Source of the DNA: Bradyrhizobium genosp. L
GTDB lineage: Bacteria; Pseudomonadota; Alphaproteobacteria; Rhizobiales; Xanthobacteraceae
DNA: 64,000 bases
NCBI RefSeq assembly: GCF_015624485.1
Contig: NZ_CP061378.1
Location: 6,783,501 to 6,847,500, forward strand
Reading direction: 5' to 3'
Positions 27,020 through 35,606 of the stretch are shown here, piece after piece (the first letter of the stretch is position 1; each line of letters opens with the position of its first letter). Below the pieces are notes generated by a model, which made no database searches, had not been told where the DNA came from, and worked only from the letters and a program-made list of their open reading frames with translations. The position numbers and the translations under genes were made by a program.

Positions 27020-28414
27020 CTACTTCACCACGAATTCGATGCGGCGGTTCTGCGCCTTGCCGTCTTCGCTGTCATTGGCGGCCACCGGCTGCGCGCTGCC
27101 ATAGCCGGTCGATGTGAAGCGATCGGCCGGCAGACCGGCGCGAACCAGATAGTCGACCACCGCCTGCGCGCGGCGCTCCGACAAGGCCTGGTTGGCAGCC
27201 TCCTCGCCGTCGCTGTCGGTATGACCGGCGACCTCGATCGTCGCCGTCGGACAGCGCATCGCGATCTCGATCAGGCGATCGAGCAGGCCGGCGGAGTCCG
27301 GCACGATCTCGGCCTTGCCGGACTCGAAGCGGATCTTGCCCTTGGCGAGGATTTCCGAGAACAGCTGCTGACACACGGTGGGATCGACCGGCGCCGACGC
27401 CGGCTTGACCGAGATCTCGGGCTTGTACAGCCAGCCCTGCGGAAAGTCGCGGCCGAGCCCGTCGCGGATCTGGCCGCCGGCGGCATCATAAAGCGCGTCG
27501 CCCGACAGCTTGACCTCGCGGTCCGACACCACCAGCGTGCCGGTCGACAGCCGCGACAGCGCGCCGAGCGCGGGCACCACGGCCGCGGCAAAGCCAATGG
27601 GCGCGCCGACGCTGGCCTTGAGGTTGTCGACGACCTTCTCGCTGAAGAATTTTCGTCCCGCCGCGGCGACGATCGCAGCATGCGTGTTGTTGTCAGGCAC
27701 GTAGCCGGTCAGGGTCAGCGTCACCGCGACCGGATCCTTGTAGGCCTGAAACACGTAGGGCGGCGCCTTGATGTCGTTGGCGGCGATCGAAAAACCCTCC
27801 GGCAGGTTCTTCAGCGCCGCCGCGATCGCCTCGCGGCCGCCGAGCTCGCGCGCCATCCCTGCGAGATTGACCTTGCTGTCGGTCAGCGTGATCTTGCCGT
27901 CCTTCAGCTTGCCGATCTGGTCGAGCAGCAGCAGCGCGGCGGTGTCGAACCGTTGCGGCGCGCCGCGGGCGAGCCCCATCTGATCCACCACTTCGACCCC
28001 GCCGAGGGCCGCCTTCGCGGCCTCCGTCAGCTTGCCCTTGCTCGACGGCAGCGGCGCGTTACCGCCAAGCGTGACGCGGACGACGTCGCGCTCCGCCGAC
28101 CAGACGAAGGGCTTGGCCTCGGGAACCAGCCGGGTCTCGTCATTGACCAGCCGCACGCCCGGCACGGCTTCGACCGAGGCCACCGCGCTGAGCCGGCCGT
28201 CCTCGGAGAAGGCGTTGGCGGCGAACGTGACGTCACGGCCATCGACCGCGATACGACGTTTGTCGAGTACCGTTTCCTTCAGTGCGGCATTAGAGCGCGC
28301 GGCAAGGTCCGCTTCGACCGTTGCAGTGCTGGTCCAGGCCGCGATACCCCAAAGGATGACCAGCGGAATGACGCCGGGCCACCATTTGCTACTCCACTTG
28401 AAAAGTCCGTGCAT
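27020..28414 (-). CDS. OmpA-family envelope protein with N-terminal membrane anchor and BON-like repeats
   Basis: The 464-residue protein has one N-terminal transmembrane helix (WWPGVIPLVILWGIAAWTS) and a long periplasmic part. The middle has two similar segments resembling BON/OmpA-associated domains (AVDGRDVTFAANAFSEDGRL and ITLTDSKVNLAGMARELG). The C-terminal OmpA peptidoglycan-binding domain has IRFESGKAEIVPDSAGLL, IEVAGHTDSDGEEAANQALSERRAQAVVDYL and AQNRRIEFVV. It would be anchored in the inner membrane and bind the cell wall. The next gene follows after 2 nt. The exact role is unknown. Confidence 0.85.
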   Translation of the reverse strand: MHGLFKWSSKWWPGVIPLVILWGIAAWTSTATVEADLAARSNAALKETVLDKRRIAVDGRDVTFAANAFSEDGRLSAVASVEAVPGVRLVNDETRLVPEAKPFVWSAERDVVRVTLGGNAPLPSSKGKLTEAAKAALGGVEVVDQMGLARGAPQRFDTAALLLLDQIGKLKDGKITLTDSKVNLAGMARELGGREAIAAALKNLPEGFSIAANDIKAPPYVFQAYKDPVAVTLTLTGYVPDNNTHAAIVAAAGRKFFSEKVVDNLKASVGAPIGFAAAVVPALGALSRLSTGTLVVSDREVKLSGDALYDAAGGQIRDGLGRDFPQGWLYKPEISVKPASAPVDPTVCQQLFSEILAKGKIRFESGKAEIVPDSAGLLDRLIEIAMRCPTATIEVAGHTDSDGEEAANQALSERRAQAVVDYLVRAGLPADRFTSTGYGSAQPVAANDSEDGKAQNRRIEFVVK

Positions 28415-28583
28415 TCAGGGTCCTGCGGCTCGGTAAACAGAGAGAAAACAAACCCTTCGCCGACTGTCAAACCCCAAATCGCAGCCCCCAGGAAAGACGC
28501 AAATGTCTGACCGGACTAACAGTTTATTCAGCGGTCGTTGGCTAAGTTCGCGGCAAAATATAGATCGGCCGGCCCGCGCCCTC

Positions 28584-29642
28584 ATGAAACAACTCCGCAC
28601 CACCGTGATCCGCGCCGGGCTGGAGGCGCTGTACTTCTCGGGTGCGCATTATCTGCTGCGGCCGATCTACGCCGGCGTCGGCGCGATCTTCATGCTGCAT
28701 CATGTCGGGCCGCCGCGCAGCGACGCATTCCAGCCGAACCGTCACCTCGCCATCGAGCCCGATTTCCTGCGCGCGATGCTGGCGCATCTGCGTGACCTCG
28801 ACATCGACATCGTCACCATGGACGAGGCGCATCGCCGCCTCACCGAACGGAATTTTGCGCGGCGCTTCGCCTGCTTCACCTTCGACGACGGCTATCGCGA
28901 CAACCGCGATTTCGCGCTGCCTGTGATGCGCGAGTTCGACGCCCCGCTGACCGTCTATGTCGCGAGCGACTTCGCCGAGGGCTGCGGCCGGCTGTGGTGG
29001 ATCGCGCTGGAGCGGGTGATCGCCACTGCATCGGCGATCGAGGTTCCGATCGACGGCGCCATGACGCGGCTCGACTGCGCGACGCCGCAGGCCAAACAGG
29101 CCGCGTTCAACAGCATGCATGACTGGCTGCGGTCGCTGCCGGGCGAGCAGGAGATGCAGGCCGAGATCTCCGCGCTGTGCGCCCGCCACGGCGTCGACGA
29201 GGGGGGCATCGCGCGCGAGCTCTGCCTGTCCTGGGACGAGCTGCGCGGCTTCGCCGGCGATCCGCTCGTCACCATCGGCGCGCACACCATCAGCCATTGC
29301 AATCTCGCCAAGCAGAGCGAGACCATCGCCTCATTCGAGCTCGCCACCAGCCGGGCGCGGATCGAGGACGCGCTGCAGCGGCCGGCGCTGCATCTCGCGT
29401 ATCCCTACGGCGACCGGATCGCCGCGGGCCAGCGCGAATTCGCGCTCGCCAGGACGACCGGCTTCCGGACCGCGGTGACGACGCGGCCGGGCATGCTGTT
29501 TGCCGAAAGCGCCGACCACATCACCGCGCTGCAGCGGGTCTCGCTGAACGGCAATTACCAGACGGAGCGGCTGTTGCCGGTGCTGACCTCGGGCGCCGCC
29601 ACCGCGGTGTGGAACGGCTTTCGCCGCATCGACGCGGCTTAG
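28584..29642 (+). CDS. Polysaccharide deacetylase family protein
   Basis: A protein of about 352 residues with the NodB-homology fold: IFMLHHVGPP, FTFDDGYRDN (first metal/catalytic Asp pair), and GAHTISHCNL (HxxxH metal ligands), then HLAYPYGDR. The family removes N- or O-acetyl groups from cell-surface polysaccharide. A start at 28503 has a better ribosome site (AGGAAAG), but the 27 extra codons are AT-rich and unlike the rest, so 28584 is preferred. The TAG stop is supplied by a family C repeat. No signal peptide is obvious. Confidence 0.85.
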   Translation: MKQLRTTVIRAGLEALYFSGAHYLLRPIYAGVGAIFMLHHVGPPRSDAFQPNRHLAIEPDFLRAMLAHLRDLDIDIVTMDEAHRRLTERNFARRFACFTFDDGYRDNRDFALPVMREFDAPLTVYVASDFAEGCGRLWWIALERVIATASAIEVPIDGAMTRLDCATPQAKQAAFNSMHDWLRSLPGEQEMQAEISALCARHGVDEGGIARELCLSWDELRGFAGDPLVTIGAHTISHCNLAKQSETIASFELATSRARIEDALQRPALHLAYPYGDRIAAGQREFALARTTGFRTAVTTRPGMLFAESADHITALQRVSLNGNYQTERLLPVLTSGAATAVWNGFRRIDAA

Positions 29643-29743
29643 AGCATGATCCGGAAAAGTGCGAAGCGGTTTTCCGAAAAGATCATGCTCAAACAAAGAG
29701 CTAAAGCGCGATGACGATTCAACCCAATCTCATCGCGCTTTAG
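29640..29743. repeat. Interspersed repeat, family C, full copy
   Basis: Same orientation as 6943-7046 and almost identical to it. The first three bases TAG are the stop codon of the deacetylase gene. Confidence 0.92.
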
Positions 29744-29774
29744 GCCGCATTCGTAGCCCGGATGGAGCGCCGCC

Positions 29775-30503
29775 TCACACCGCCAGCAGCATCCCCGACA
29801 CCAGCAGCAGGCCGAGGATCACGCGCCGGAAGCCGGCCTCGTTGATGTTGCGAAAGGCGAGCAGGCCGAGCCAGGAGCCTGCGAGCAACGCCGGCACGCT
29901 GAGCACGAGATCATAGGCGACCTTGGCCGGCAGGTCGTGACGCAGCAGCATCAAGGCAAGCGCAGACAGCTGCATGGCGGCGATGAAGGGCTGAACCAGA
30001 CCGCGTTGCTGCTGCTTCGGCACGCCGCGCAGGTCGCACCAGATCGTCGGCAAGGCGCCGGGCATCGCGGTCAGCCCTCCGATCAGGCCGCCGCCGAATC
30101 CGACCAACGCGATGCGTCCGCGGTGGACGTCCTGGGCACCGGCAAGCGCGGGCCTGAACAACATGTAGGAGGCGTAGAGCGCGACCGCGAAGCCGAAGCC
30201 CTCGCGAAAGGTCCGGCTGTCGGTATTGGACAACAGCCAGAGCGCGATCGGGACGCCAAGCAGGCCGCCGCAGATCAGCGGCAGGCTCGCCCTCCAGGCG
30301 ATGTTGCGCCTGAGCGCCCAGAGATTGGCGCCCTGGACGCCGACACTGCAGGCCATCATCAGCGGCACCGCCTCGGTCGGCGGCATCACATGCAGCAGGA
30401 CGGCGCCCGCGACCGCCGAGAAGGCGAAGCCGGCCAGGCCGGAGACGAAGGCGCCACAGAACACGGCGGCACTGAGCACAAGGAAAGACGTCACGTCGGC
30501 CAT
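29775..30503 (-). CDS. TSUP-family (TauE/SafE) membrane permease
   Basis: The 242-residue protein has about eight hydrophobic helices and the family pattern: an N-terminal SGLAGFAFSAVAGAVLLHVMPP and a repeat half FGGGLIGGLTAMPGALPTIWCDL. TSUP proteins move sulfite, sulfonates or other small anions across the inner membrane. The substrate is not inferable from neighbours. It is convergent with the deacetylase, separated by the family C repeat. Confidence 0.87.
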   Translation of the reverse strand: MADVTSFLVLSAAVFCGAFVSGLAGFAFSAVAGAVLLHVMPPTEAVPLMMACSVGVQGANLWALRRNIAWRASLPLICGGLLGVPIALWLLSNTDSRTFREGFGFAVALYASYMLFRPALAGAQDVHRGRIALVGFGGGLIGGLTAMPGALPTIWCDLRGVPKQQQRGLVQPFIAAMQLSALALMLLRHDLPAKVAYDLVLSVPALLAGSWLGLLAFRNINEAGFRRVILGLLLVSGMLLAV

Positions 30504-30547
30504 CAGGTGGGCCTCCGGCTGGTTGCAATGATGATGGTCGTGAGGAC

Positions 30548-30739
30548 TTAATCGGTCAGAGCTTTGGGCTCTTGCCGCGGCATCGTGGGATCATCCACGG
30601 CCGCGGGCATCAGCAATGTCGCCACGAGGATGTGCAGGACGAGAAAGCCGACCGCGATGGCGACCAGCCACGCGGTTTCCCCGATCTCTGGAAAACGCAC
30701 GGTCGATTGGCGCGGCTGCGACCGTTCAAGAAGCGACAT
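30548..30739 (-). CDS. Small single-helix membrane protein (hypothetical)
   Basis: A 63-residue protein with one hydrophobic helix (AWLVAIAVGFLVLHILVATLLM, about 23-44) between a polar N-terminus and a short acidic tail. Its start overlaps the end of the upstream small basic-protein gene by 14 nt, which argues that both are real and coupled. No family recognised. Confidence 0.6.
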   Translation of the reverse strand: MSLLERSQPRQSTVRFPEIGETAWLVAIAVGFLVLHILVATLLMPAAVDDPTMPRQEPKALTD

Positions 30740-30941
30740 GATTGCGGCCCTCCTGCTCGGCGCGGCGCTGCGCCGCCCGGTCGAACAGATGCTGATGCTG
30801 CTTCAGGACACGGCGCGCCTGGATCCGGCGCGTGTGGTGAAGTGCGCTGATGATCGACGCGAACAAACTCTTCCGTCGTCCGCCAAATGAAACGACGCCG
30901 ACCGGCGTCGCGCCCGTCACTGGCAATGCGATGTGCTTCAT
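30726..30941 (-). CDS. Small basic hypothetical protein
   Basis: A 71-residue, strongly basic protein (SIISALHHTRRIQARRVLKQ, then RAAQRRAEQEGR). The start at 30941 has AGGAG 8 nt upstream. Codon use matches the neighbours. Its second half looks like an amphipathic helix rich in Arg, Gln and His. It overlaps the next small gene by 14 nt. I do not recognise it. Confidence 0.6.
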   Translation of the reverse strand: MKHIALPVTGATPVGVVSFGGRRKSLFASIISALHHTRRIQARRVLKQHQHLFDRAAQRRAEQEGRNHVAS

Positions 30942-31174
30942 GTCAGGAACTCCTGCGTTGGAATTCCACCCGCGCGCATGATGCACCCAGCCGCGCCGCG
31001 CGCTTGTGCACTGCATCACATCTCAAGAACTCTTGATCGACGCGTGTGATCGCGCCAATAGAATCGCCATTCACCCGTTCGGGTGACGTCTGAGCATCCG
31101 TTCAGCAGTGCCGCCGGTTCCTTGACTAGACCGGCCAACGCGGCCAGAACGCTGGTCACTCTCAAGGAGGCAAT

Positions 31175-31975
31175 ATGTTCAAGGATCTGTTCTCACTCAA
31201 AGGCCGTGTCGCGCTGGTGACCGGCGGTTCGCGCGGCATCGGCAAGATGATCGCGGCCGGCTTCCTCGCCCAGGGCGCAGCGAAGGTCTACATCACCGCA
31301 CGCAAGGCAGGTCCCTGCGAAGCCACCGCGCAGGAGCTCTCGGCCGCCTATGACGGCGAATGCATCGCGCTGCCGATCGACATCTCGACGGTGGAGGGTT
31401 GCGAAAAGCTCGCCACTGAGATCAGCAAGCGCGAGCCGAAGCTCGACATCCTCGTCAACAATGCCGGCGCCGCGTGGGGTGCCGATTTCGACGAATTCCC
31501 GGAGAGCGGCTGGGACAAGGTGATGGACCTCAACGTCAAGTCGATCTTCTTCCTGACCAAGGCGCTGGCCAAGCCGCTGCGCGCCGCCGCTTCGCACGAA
31601 AAGCCGGGCAAGGTGATCAACATCGCCTCGATCGACGGCATCTTCGTCAATCCGATGGAGACCTATTCCTACGCCGCCAGCAAGGCCGCGGTGATCCATT
31701 TGACGCGGCGGATGGCGACGCGGCTGATCAAGGACAACATCAACGTCACCGCGATCGCGCCGGGCGCCTTCAAATCCGACATGAACCGCGCCGCGCGCGA
31801 CCACGCCGACGAAGTCGCGCAGCGCGTCCCGTCGCGGCGGGTGGGCAGCGACGAGGACATGGCGGGGACGGCGATCTACCTCGCCTCGCGCGCCGGCGAC
31901 TATGTGGTGGGCAACACCATCGCGGTCGATGGCGGCGTGGTCTATGCGACCGCGGGACTGGAGATCGCGGGGTAG
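31175..31975 (+). CDS. SDR-family oxidoreductase
   Basis: The 266-residue short-chain dehydrogenase/reductase has the classical Rossmann nucleotide motif TGGSRGIGK (residues 17-25), NNAG, the catalytic Ser region INIASIDGI, YSYAASKAA (Tyr and Lys), and a C-terminal NTIAVDGGV. It resembles RhlG-like 3-oxoacyl reductases. A strong AAGGAGG lies 5 nt before the ATG. It is convergent with the box genes and shares a bidirectional terminator with boxB. A role in benzoyl-CoA catabolism is possible but not shown. Confidence 0.9.
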   Translation: MFKDLFSLKGRVALVTGGSRGIGKMIAAGFLAQGAAKVYITARKAGPCEATAQELSAAYDGECIALPIDISTVEGCEKLATEISKREPKLDILVNNAGAAWGADFDEFPESGWDKVMDLNVKSIFFLTKALAKPLRAAASHEKPGKVINIASIDGIFVNPMETYSYAASKAAVIHLTRRMATRLIKDNINVTAIAPGAFKSDMNRAARDHADEVAQRVPSRRVGSDEDMAGTAIYLASRAGDYVVGNTIAVDGGVVYATAGLEIAG

Positions 31976-31977
31976 CT

Positions 31978-32078
31978 GTCATCGCCCGGCTCGACCGGGC
32001 GATCCAGTACGCCGCGGCGCTTCGCATTAAGCACGACGGCTCTGGAATACTGGATCACCCGCTTTCGCGGGTGATGAC
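31978..32078. repeat. Interspersed inverted repeat, family E (copy 1)
   Basis: GTCATCGCCCGG...CCGGGCGATCCAGTA on the left, then TGGAATACTGGATCACCCGC...GCGGGTGATGAC on the right. A second copy in the same orientation lies at 49055-49175. It begins 2 nt after the SDR stop. Confidence 0.8.
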
Positions 32079-32102
32079 GGCGAGAGCGCATGATGCGAAA
32101 AA

Positions 32103-32144
32103 AGAAAGGGGCGAGCCAGGGACCTTTTCGGCTCGCCCCTTTCT
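32103..32144. terminator. Bidirectional terminator between SDR and boxB
   Basis: Perfect 15-bp stem AGAAAGGGGCGAGCC / GGCTCGCCCCTTTCT with a 12-nt loop between two convergent genes. A-rich sequence precedes it and T-containing sequence follows, so it can act in both directions. Confidence 0.75.
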
Positions 32145-32165
32145 GCTCTCTCCGCGAGGAGAGAA

Positions 32166-33617
32166 TCAGGTCTCGATCCGCACGTACTCGAAATCGCCGG
32201 GCTTGTTGTCGATGCCGACCTTCGGCGCCGAGATCCAGGAGGCGAACTGGCCGGGCTCGGTGACCGGCTTCATCAGCGAGGCGATGAAGTCGCCGTCTTC
32301 GGTCGATGGCAGCCAGTCGTTCTTGCGCTTGGCCCAGGTGGCATCGTCGATCAACAGGCCATCGGGCGTCGCGTGGACATCCCTGAACTCGCCGATCTGG
32401 CGGTGAAAGACCGTGTTCGGCACCGTGAGCTTGTAGTCATAGCCGGCGGTCGAGATCACCTTGTTCCAGCGCAACATGCCCTTGACGCAATCCTGCGTGT
32501 AGTCGTCGCGCAGCCGCATGTTGAGCGCGGTCAACGCCGGCTCGTCGACCATCTTGATCTGGCCGTCGATCAGCTTCATCACCGGATAGGTCGAGGTCTT
32601 GAGCTGGTGATCGTCTTCGATCGTGGTTTCCTTGTAACGACCCTTGACGCCGGCATTGAAGGCATTGGCGGCATTGGTCGAGACTTCGGAGCCGAACAGG
32701 TCGAGCGACAGCGAATAGTGCAGGTTCAGCTTCTTCTGGATGGTCGGCAGGTCGATCACGCCGAGCGCGCGGACCTTTGCGATATCGGTCGGGTCGGTGA
32801 TCCCCGCTTCCTGCATCGCGTCGCAGGTGCGCTGCACGACGCGGGTGATGCCGGTCTCGCCGACGAACATGTGATGGGCTTCCTCGGTCAGCATGAAGCG
32901 GCAGGTGCGCGACAGCGGATCGAAGCCCGACTGCGCCAGCGAGTGCAGCTGCATCTTGCCGTCGCGGTCGGTGAAGTAGGTGAACATGAAGAACGACAGC
33001 CAGTCCGGCGTCGCCTCGTTGAAGGCGCCGAGCATGCGCGGTGAGTCAGCATCGCCGGAGCGGCGGCGCAGCAGATCGTCCGCCTCCTCGCGGCCGTCGC
33101 GGCCGAAATACTTTTGCAGCAGGTAGACCATCGCCCAGAGATGGCGACCTTCCTCGACATTGACCTGGAACAGGTTGCGCATGTCGTAGAGCGAGGGCGC
33201 GGTCTTGCCGAGATGGCGCTGCTGCTCGACCGAGGCCGGTTCGGTGTCGCCCTGGATCACGATCAGGCGGCGCAGCATGGCGCGATGCTCGCCGGGGACT
33301 TCCTGCCAGGCCGGCTTGCCGAAATCCTCGCCGAACGGAATGACGCGATTCTCTTCCTGCGGCGCAAGCAGAATGCCCCAGCGATATTCGGGCATCCGCA
33401 CGTAGTCGAACTTGGCCCAGCCGCGCGGATCGACCGAATAGGCCGTGCGCAGGTAAACGAGCGACTCCTGAAAGCCCTCCGGGCCCATGTCGCTCCACCA
33501 GTCCATGTAACCGGGGTGCCAGCCTTCCAGCGCCTTCAGCACCTGGCGGTCCTCGGCGAGATTCACGTTGTTCGGAATCTTGGTCGAGTAGTCGACGTTC
33601 ATGATGTTCATGTTCAT
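32166..33617 (-). CDS. boxB: Benzoyl-CoA 2,3-epoxidase, oxygenase subunit BoxB
   Basis: BoxB is the diiron oxygenase that epoxidises benzoyl-CoA with O2, receiving electrons from BoxA. The 483-residue protein carries candidate diiron ligands in two helix pairs: Glu126, ExxRH (Glu156, His159), Asp217 and EExxHH (Glu246, His249). Their spacing fits the ligand set known for the family. The start at 33617 has AAGGAGG upstream; longer reading would run through a family A repeat. It is the last gene of the leftward box cluster, after boxC. No boxA is present in the window. Confidence 0.95.
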   Translation of the reverse strand: MNMNIMNVDYSTKIPNNVNLAEDRQVLKALEGWHPGYMDWWSDMGPEGFQESLVYLRTAYSVDPRGWAKFDYVRMPEYRWGILLAPQEENRVIPFGEDFGKPAWQEVPGEHRAMLRRLIVIQGDTEPASVEQQRHLGKTAPSLYDMRNLFQVNVEEGRHLWAMVYLLQKYFGRDGREEADDLLRRRSGDADSPRMLGAFNEATPDWLSFFMFTYFTDRDGKMQLHSLAQSGFDPLSRTCRFMLTEEAHHMFVGETGITRVVQRTCDAMQEAGITDPTDIAKVRALGVIDLPTIQKKLNLHYSLSLDLFGSEVSTNAANAFNAGVKGRYKETTIEDDHQLKTSTYPVMKLIDGQIKMVDEPALTALNMRLRDDYTQDCVKGMLRWNKVISTAGYDYKLTVPNTVFHRQIGEFRDVHATPDGLLIDDATWAKRKNDWLPSTEDGDFIASLMKPVTEPGQFASWISAPKVGIDNKPGDFEYVRIET

Positions 33618-33644
33618 GGCAGCCTCCTTGGGGCAGATTTCTTT

Positions 33645-33734
33645 CGTCATGGCCGGGCTTGACCCGGCCATCCACGTCTTGCTTCGTTGAACTGAAGGAA
33701 GACGTGGATGCGCGGCACAAGGCCGGGCATGACG
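33645..33734. repeat. Interspersed inverted repeat, family A
   Basis: CGTCATGGCCGGGCTTGACC... to ...GGCCGGGCATGACG with facing GTCTTGCTTC / GAAGACGTGG segments. It sits in the 128-nt gap between boxC and boxB. Confidence 0.8.
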
Positions 33735-33745
33735 CAGCAAAATTC

Positions 33746-35434
33746 CTACACTCGCGTCATGTCGAATTGCGCCTTCTGGCCGGTGCCGTAGCGGCGCAGC
33801 GCACCGTCTTCACCGACCGCGTTGGGCCGCTGGAAGATCCAGTTCTGCCACGCGGTGAGGCGCGAGAAGATCTTCGATTCCATGGTCTCGGGACCGACGA
33901 AGCGCAAATTGGCTTCCATGCCGGTGAGGCCGTCGGGCGAGAACGAGGTGCGTTCCTCCAGGAACACGCGGACCTCGTCGTCCCAATCGATGTCGTCGAG
34001 CGCGAAGGTGACGAGGCCGAGCTCCTCGGCCTCCTCCGCATCGAGCGCCTTGCCAATCGCGGCCTGCGCGCGCTCGATATCGGACGGGTCGGCCTGGAAG
34101 CGCGACTGCAACCGGGTCAGGCCGTGGCTCATGGGGTACGGGCCGAAATTCATCGCGGTGAGTTCGATCGCCGGCGGCGGGCGGTTGTCGCCCTGCTTCT
34201 GGCCGATCAGCATGTAGGAGCGGTCGGCGGCGAACACGAGCTCGGCCAAGGTGCCGACGAAGCAGGAGCCGGGCTCGACCAGGGTCACCAGCGTGCGCGA
34301 GGTGACGTCGATGCGCTTGAGCACGCGCTTCCAGGTGTGCCTGACCTCGTTGACCAGCCAGTGCGCCTTGTTGGCCTCGAGGAACGTGTCATAGGACACG
34401 ACATTGGCGCGGTCGCCATGGCTCTTGAACACCAGCATCGCGATGCCGAGTTCGTTGATGCGCAGATGCAGGATCGCGTCGTCCAGCTCGCGCGCGACCT
34501 GCAGCGGCCAGAACGACGCGCCCTGCGTGATCATGCCGTCGATATCGGCGGGCGCGGCGGTTTCCGGCGCCTTGATCGAGATCGTTGCGATGCGCGCGTT
34601 GCGGTCGATGTCGACGCTGACGAAATCGTAGCGGATCGCGCTGTCGTCGACGGTGCGGTTGAGCCTGGTCAGCGCGATGCCCTTGCCTTCGCCGTTACGC
34701 TTCGACCTGGCGGAAAATTCCTTGATGCGCTCGGCGAGCTTGCCTTCGAGCTTGGAGTTCGGCGCGATCTCGTCGACCAGCCGCCACTGGACCGCGCGCT
34801 TGCCCTTGATGCCTTCCTCGATGGTGCAGAAGAAATCGGCGTGGTCGCGGCGTACCTTGCGCTTGTCGACGACGCGGGTGAGGCCGCCGGTGCCCGGCAG
34901 CACGGCGAGCAGCGGAACCTCGGGCAGCGCGACGGCAGCGGCACCGTCATCGGCCATCATGATGTGGTCGGTTGCGAGCGCGAGCTCATAGCCGCCGCCG
35001 GCCGCGGTGCCGTTGACGACGCAGATGAAGCTCTGGCCGGAATTTTCGCTTGAATCTTCCAGGCCGTTGCGGGTCTCGTTGGTGAACTTGCAGAAATTGA
35101 CTTTGTGCGCGTGGGTCGATCCCGCCAGCATGCGGATGTTGGCGCCGGCGCAGAACACGCGGTTCTTGCCCGAGCGCATCACCACGACCTTGACCTCGGG
35201 ATGCTCGAAGCGCAGCCGCTGCACGGCGTCGGCCAGCTCGATATCGACGCCGAGATCGTAGGAATTGAGCTTGAGCTGATAGCCCTCGAACAGGCCGGCG
35301 TTCTCGTCGACGTCCATCGTCAGCGTCGCGACGTCGCCCTTCACGTCTAGCTTCCAGTGCCGATAACGCTGTGGCTCGGTCTGGAAATCGATGTACTTCG
35401 CCCCGCCCGCAAGGACCCGATCATCGCCAGCCAT
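33746..35434 (-). CDS. boxC: 2,3-epoxybenzoyl-CoA dihydrolase BoxC
   Basis: BoxC is a crotonase-superfamily enzyme that hydrolytically opens 2,3-epoxybenzoyl-CoA to 3,4-dehydroadipyl-CoA semialdehyde and formate. The 562-residue protein has the long double-crotonase layout of BoxC: an N-terminal crotonase half with FCAGANIRMLAG and NGTAAGGGYELALATDHIMM, and a C-terminal half with VEPGSCFVGTLAELVFAADRSYML. The start at 35434 (MAGDDRVLAGGAKYIDFQTEP) fits the family. Predicted BoxR operators lie about 60-120 nt upstream. boxB follows after a repeat-containing gap. Confidence 0.95.
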   Translation of the reverse strand: MAGDDRVLAGGAKYIDFQTEPQRYRHWKLDVKGDVATLTMDVDENAGLFEGYQLKLNSYDLGVDIELADAVQRLRFEHPEVKVVVMRSGKNRVFCAGANIRMLAGSTHAHKVNFCKFTNETRNGLEDSSENSGQSFICVVNGTAAGGGYELALATDHIMMADDGAAAVALPEVPLLAVLPGTGGLTRVVDKRKVRRDHADFFCTIEEGIKGKRAVQWRLVDEIAPNSKLEGKLAERIKEFSARSKRNGEGKGIALTRLNRTVDDSAIRYDFVSVDIDRNARIATISIKAPETAAPADIDGMITQGASFWPLQVARELDDAILHLRINELGIAMLVFKSHGDRANVVSYDTFLEANKAHWLVNEVRHTWKRVLKRIDVTSRTLVTLVEPGSCFVGTLAELVFAADRSYMLIGQKQGDNRPPPAIELTAMNFGPYPMSHGLTRLQSRFQADPSDIERAQAAIGKALDAEEAEELGLVTFALDDIDWDDEVRVFLEERTSFSPDGLTGMEANLRFVGPETMESKIFSRLTAWQNWIFQRPNAVGEDGALRRYGTGQKAQFDMTRV

Positions 35435-35492
35435 GGGCCACCCTCTACTGTTGTTGCTGTTGTACGTTGACGTCGCTTCGTTCGACCTGACA

Positions 35493-35556
35493 TGCACAAT
35501 AATGCATGTTTTCGATCTCGTCTAGTTCAAAACGCAAAAACATGCATTTTGTTTCA
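35493..35556 (-). promoter_or_regulatory. Predicted BoxR operators upstream of boxC
   Basis: TGCA-CAATAA-TGCA at 35493-35506 is an exact TGCA-N6-TGCA, the operator form described for BoxR/BzdR-type regulators. A second, looser series with the same 10-nt period is CGCA-AAAACA-TGCA-TTTTGT-TTCA at 35533-35556. Both lie between the boxC start and the alpha/beta hydrolase stop. Binding is inferred from the match. Confidence 0.65.
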
Positions 35557-35606
35557 TGTTTGGAAAAACGACCGTTCGGCCAATGGCCTAGCATCGGCAA
35601 TAAATC

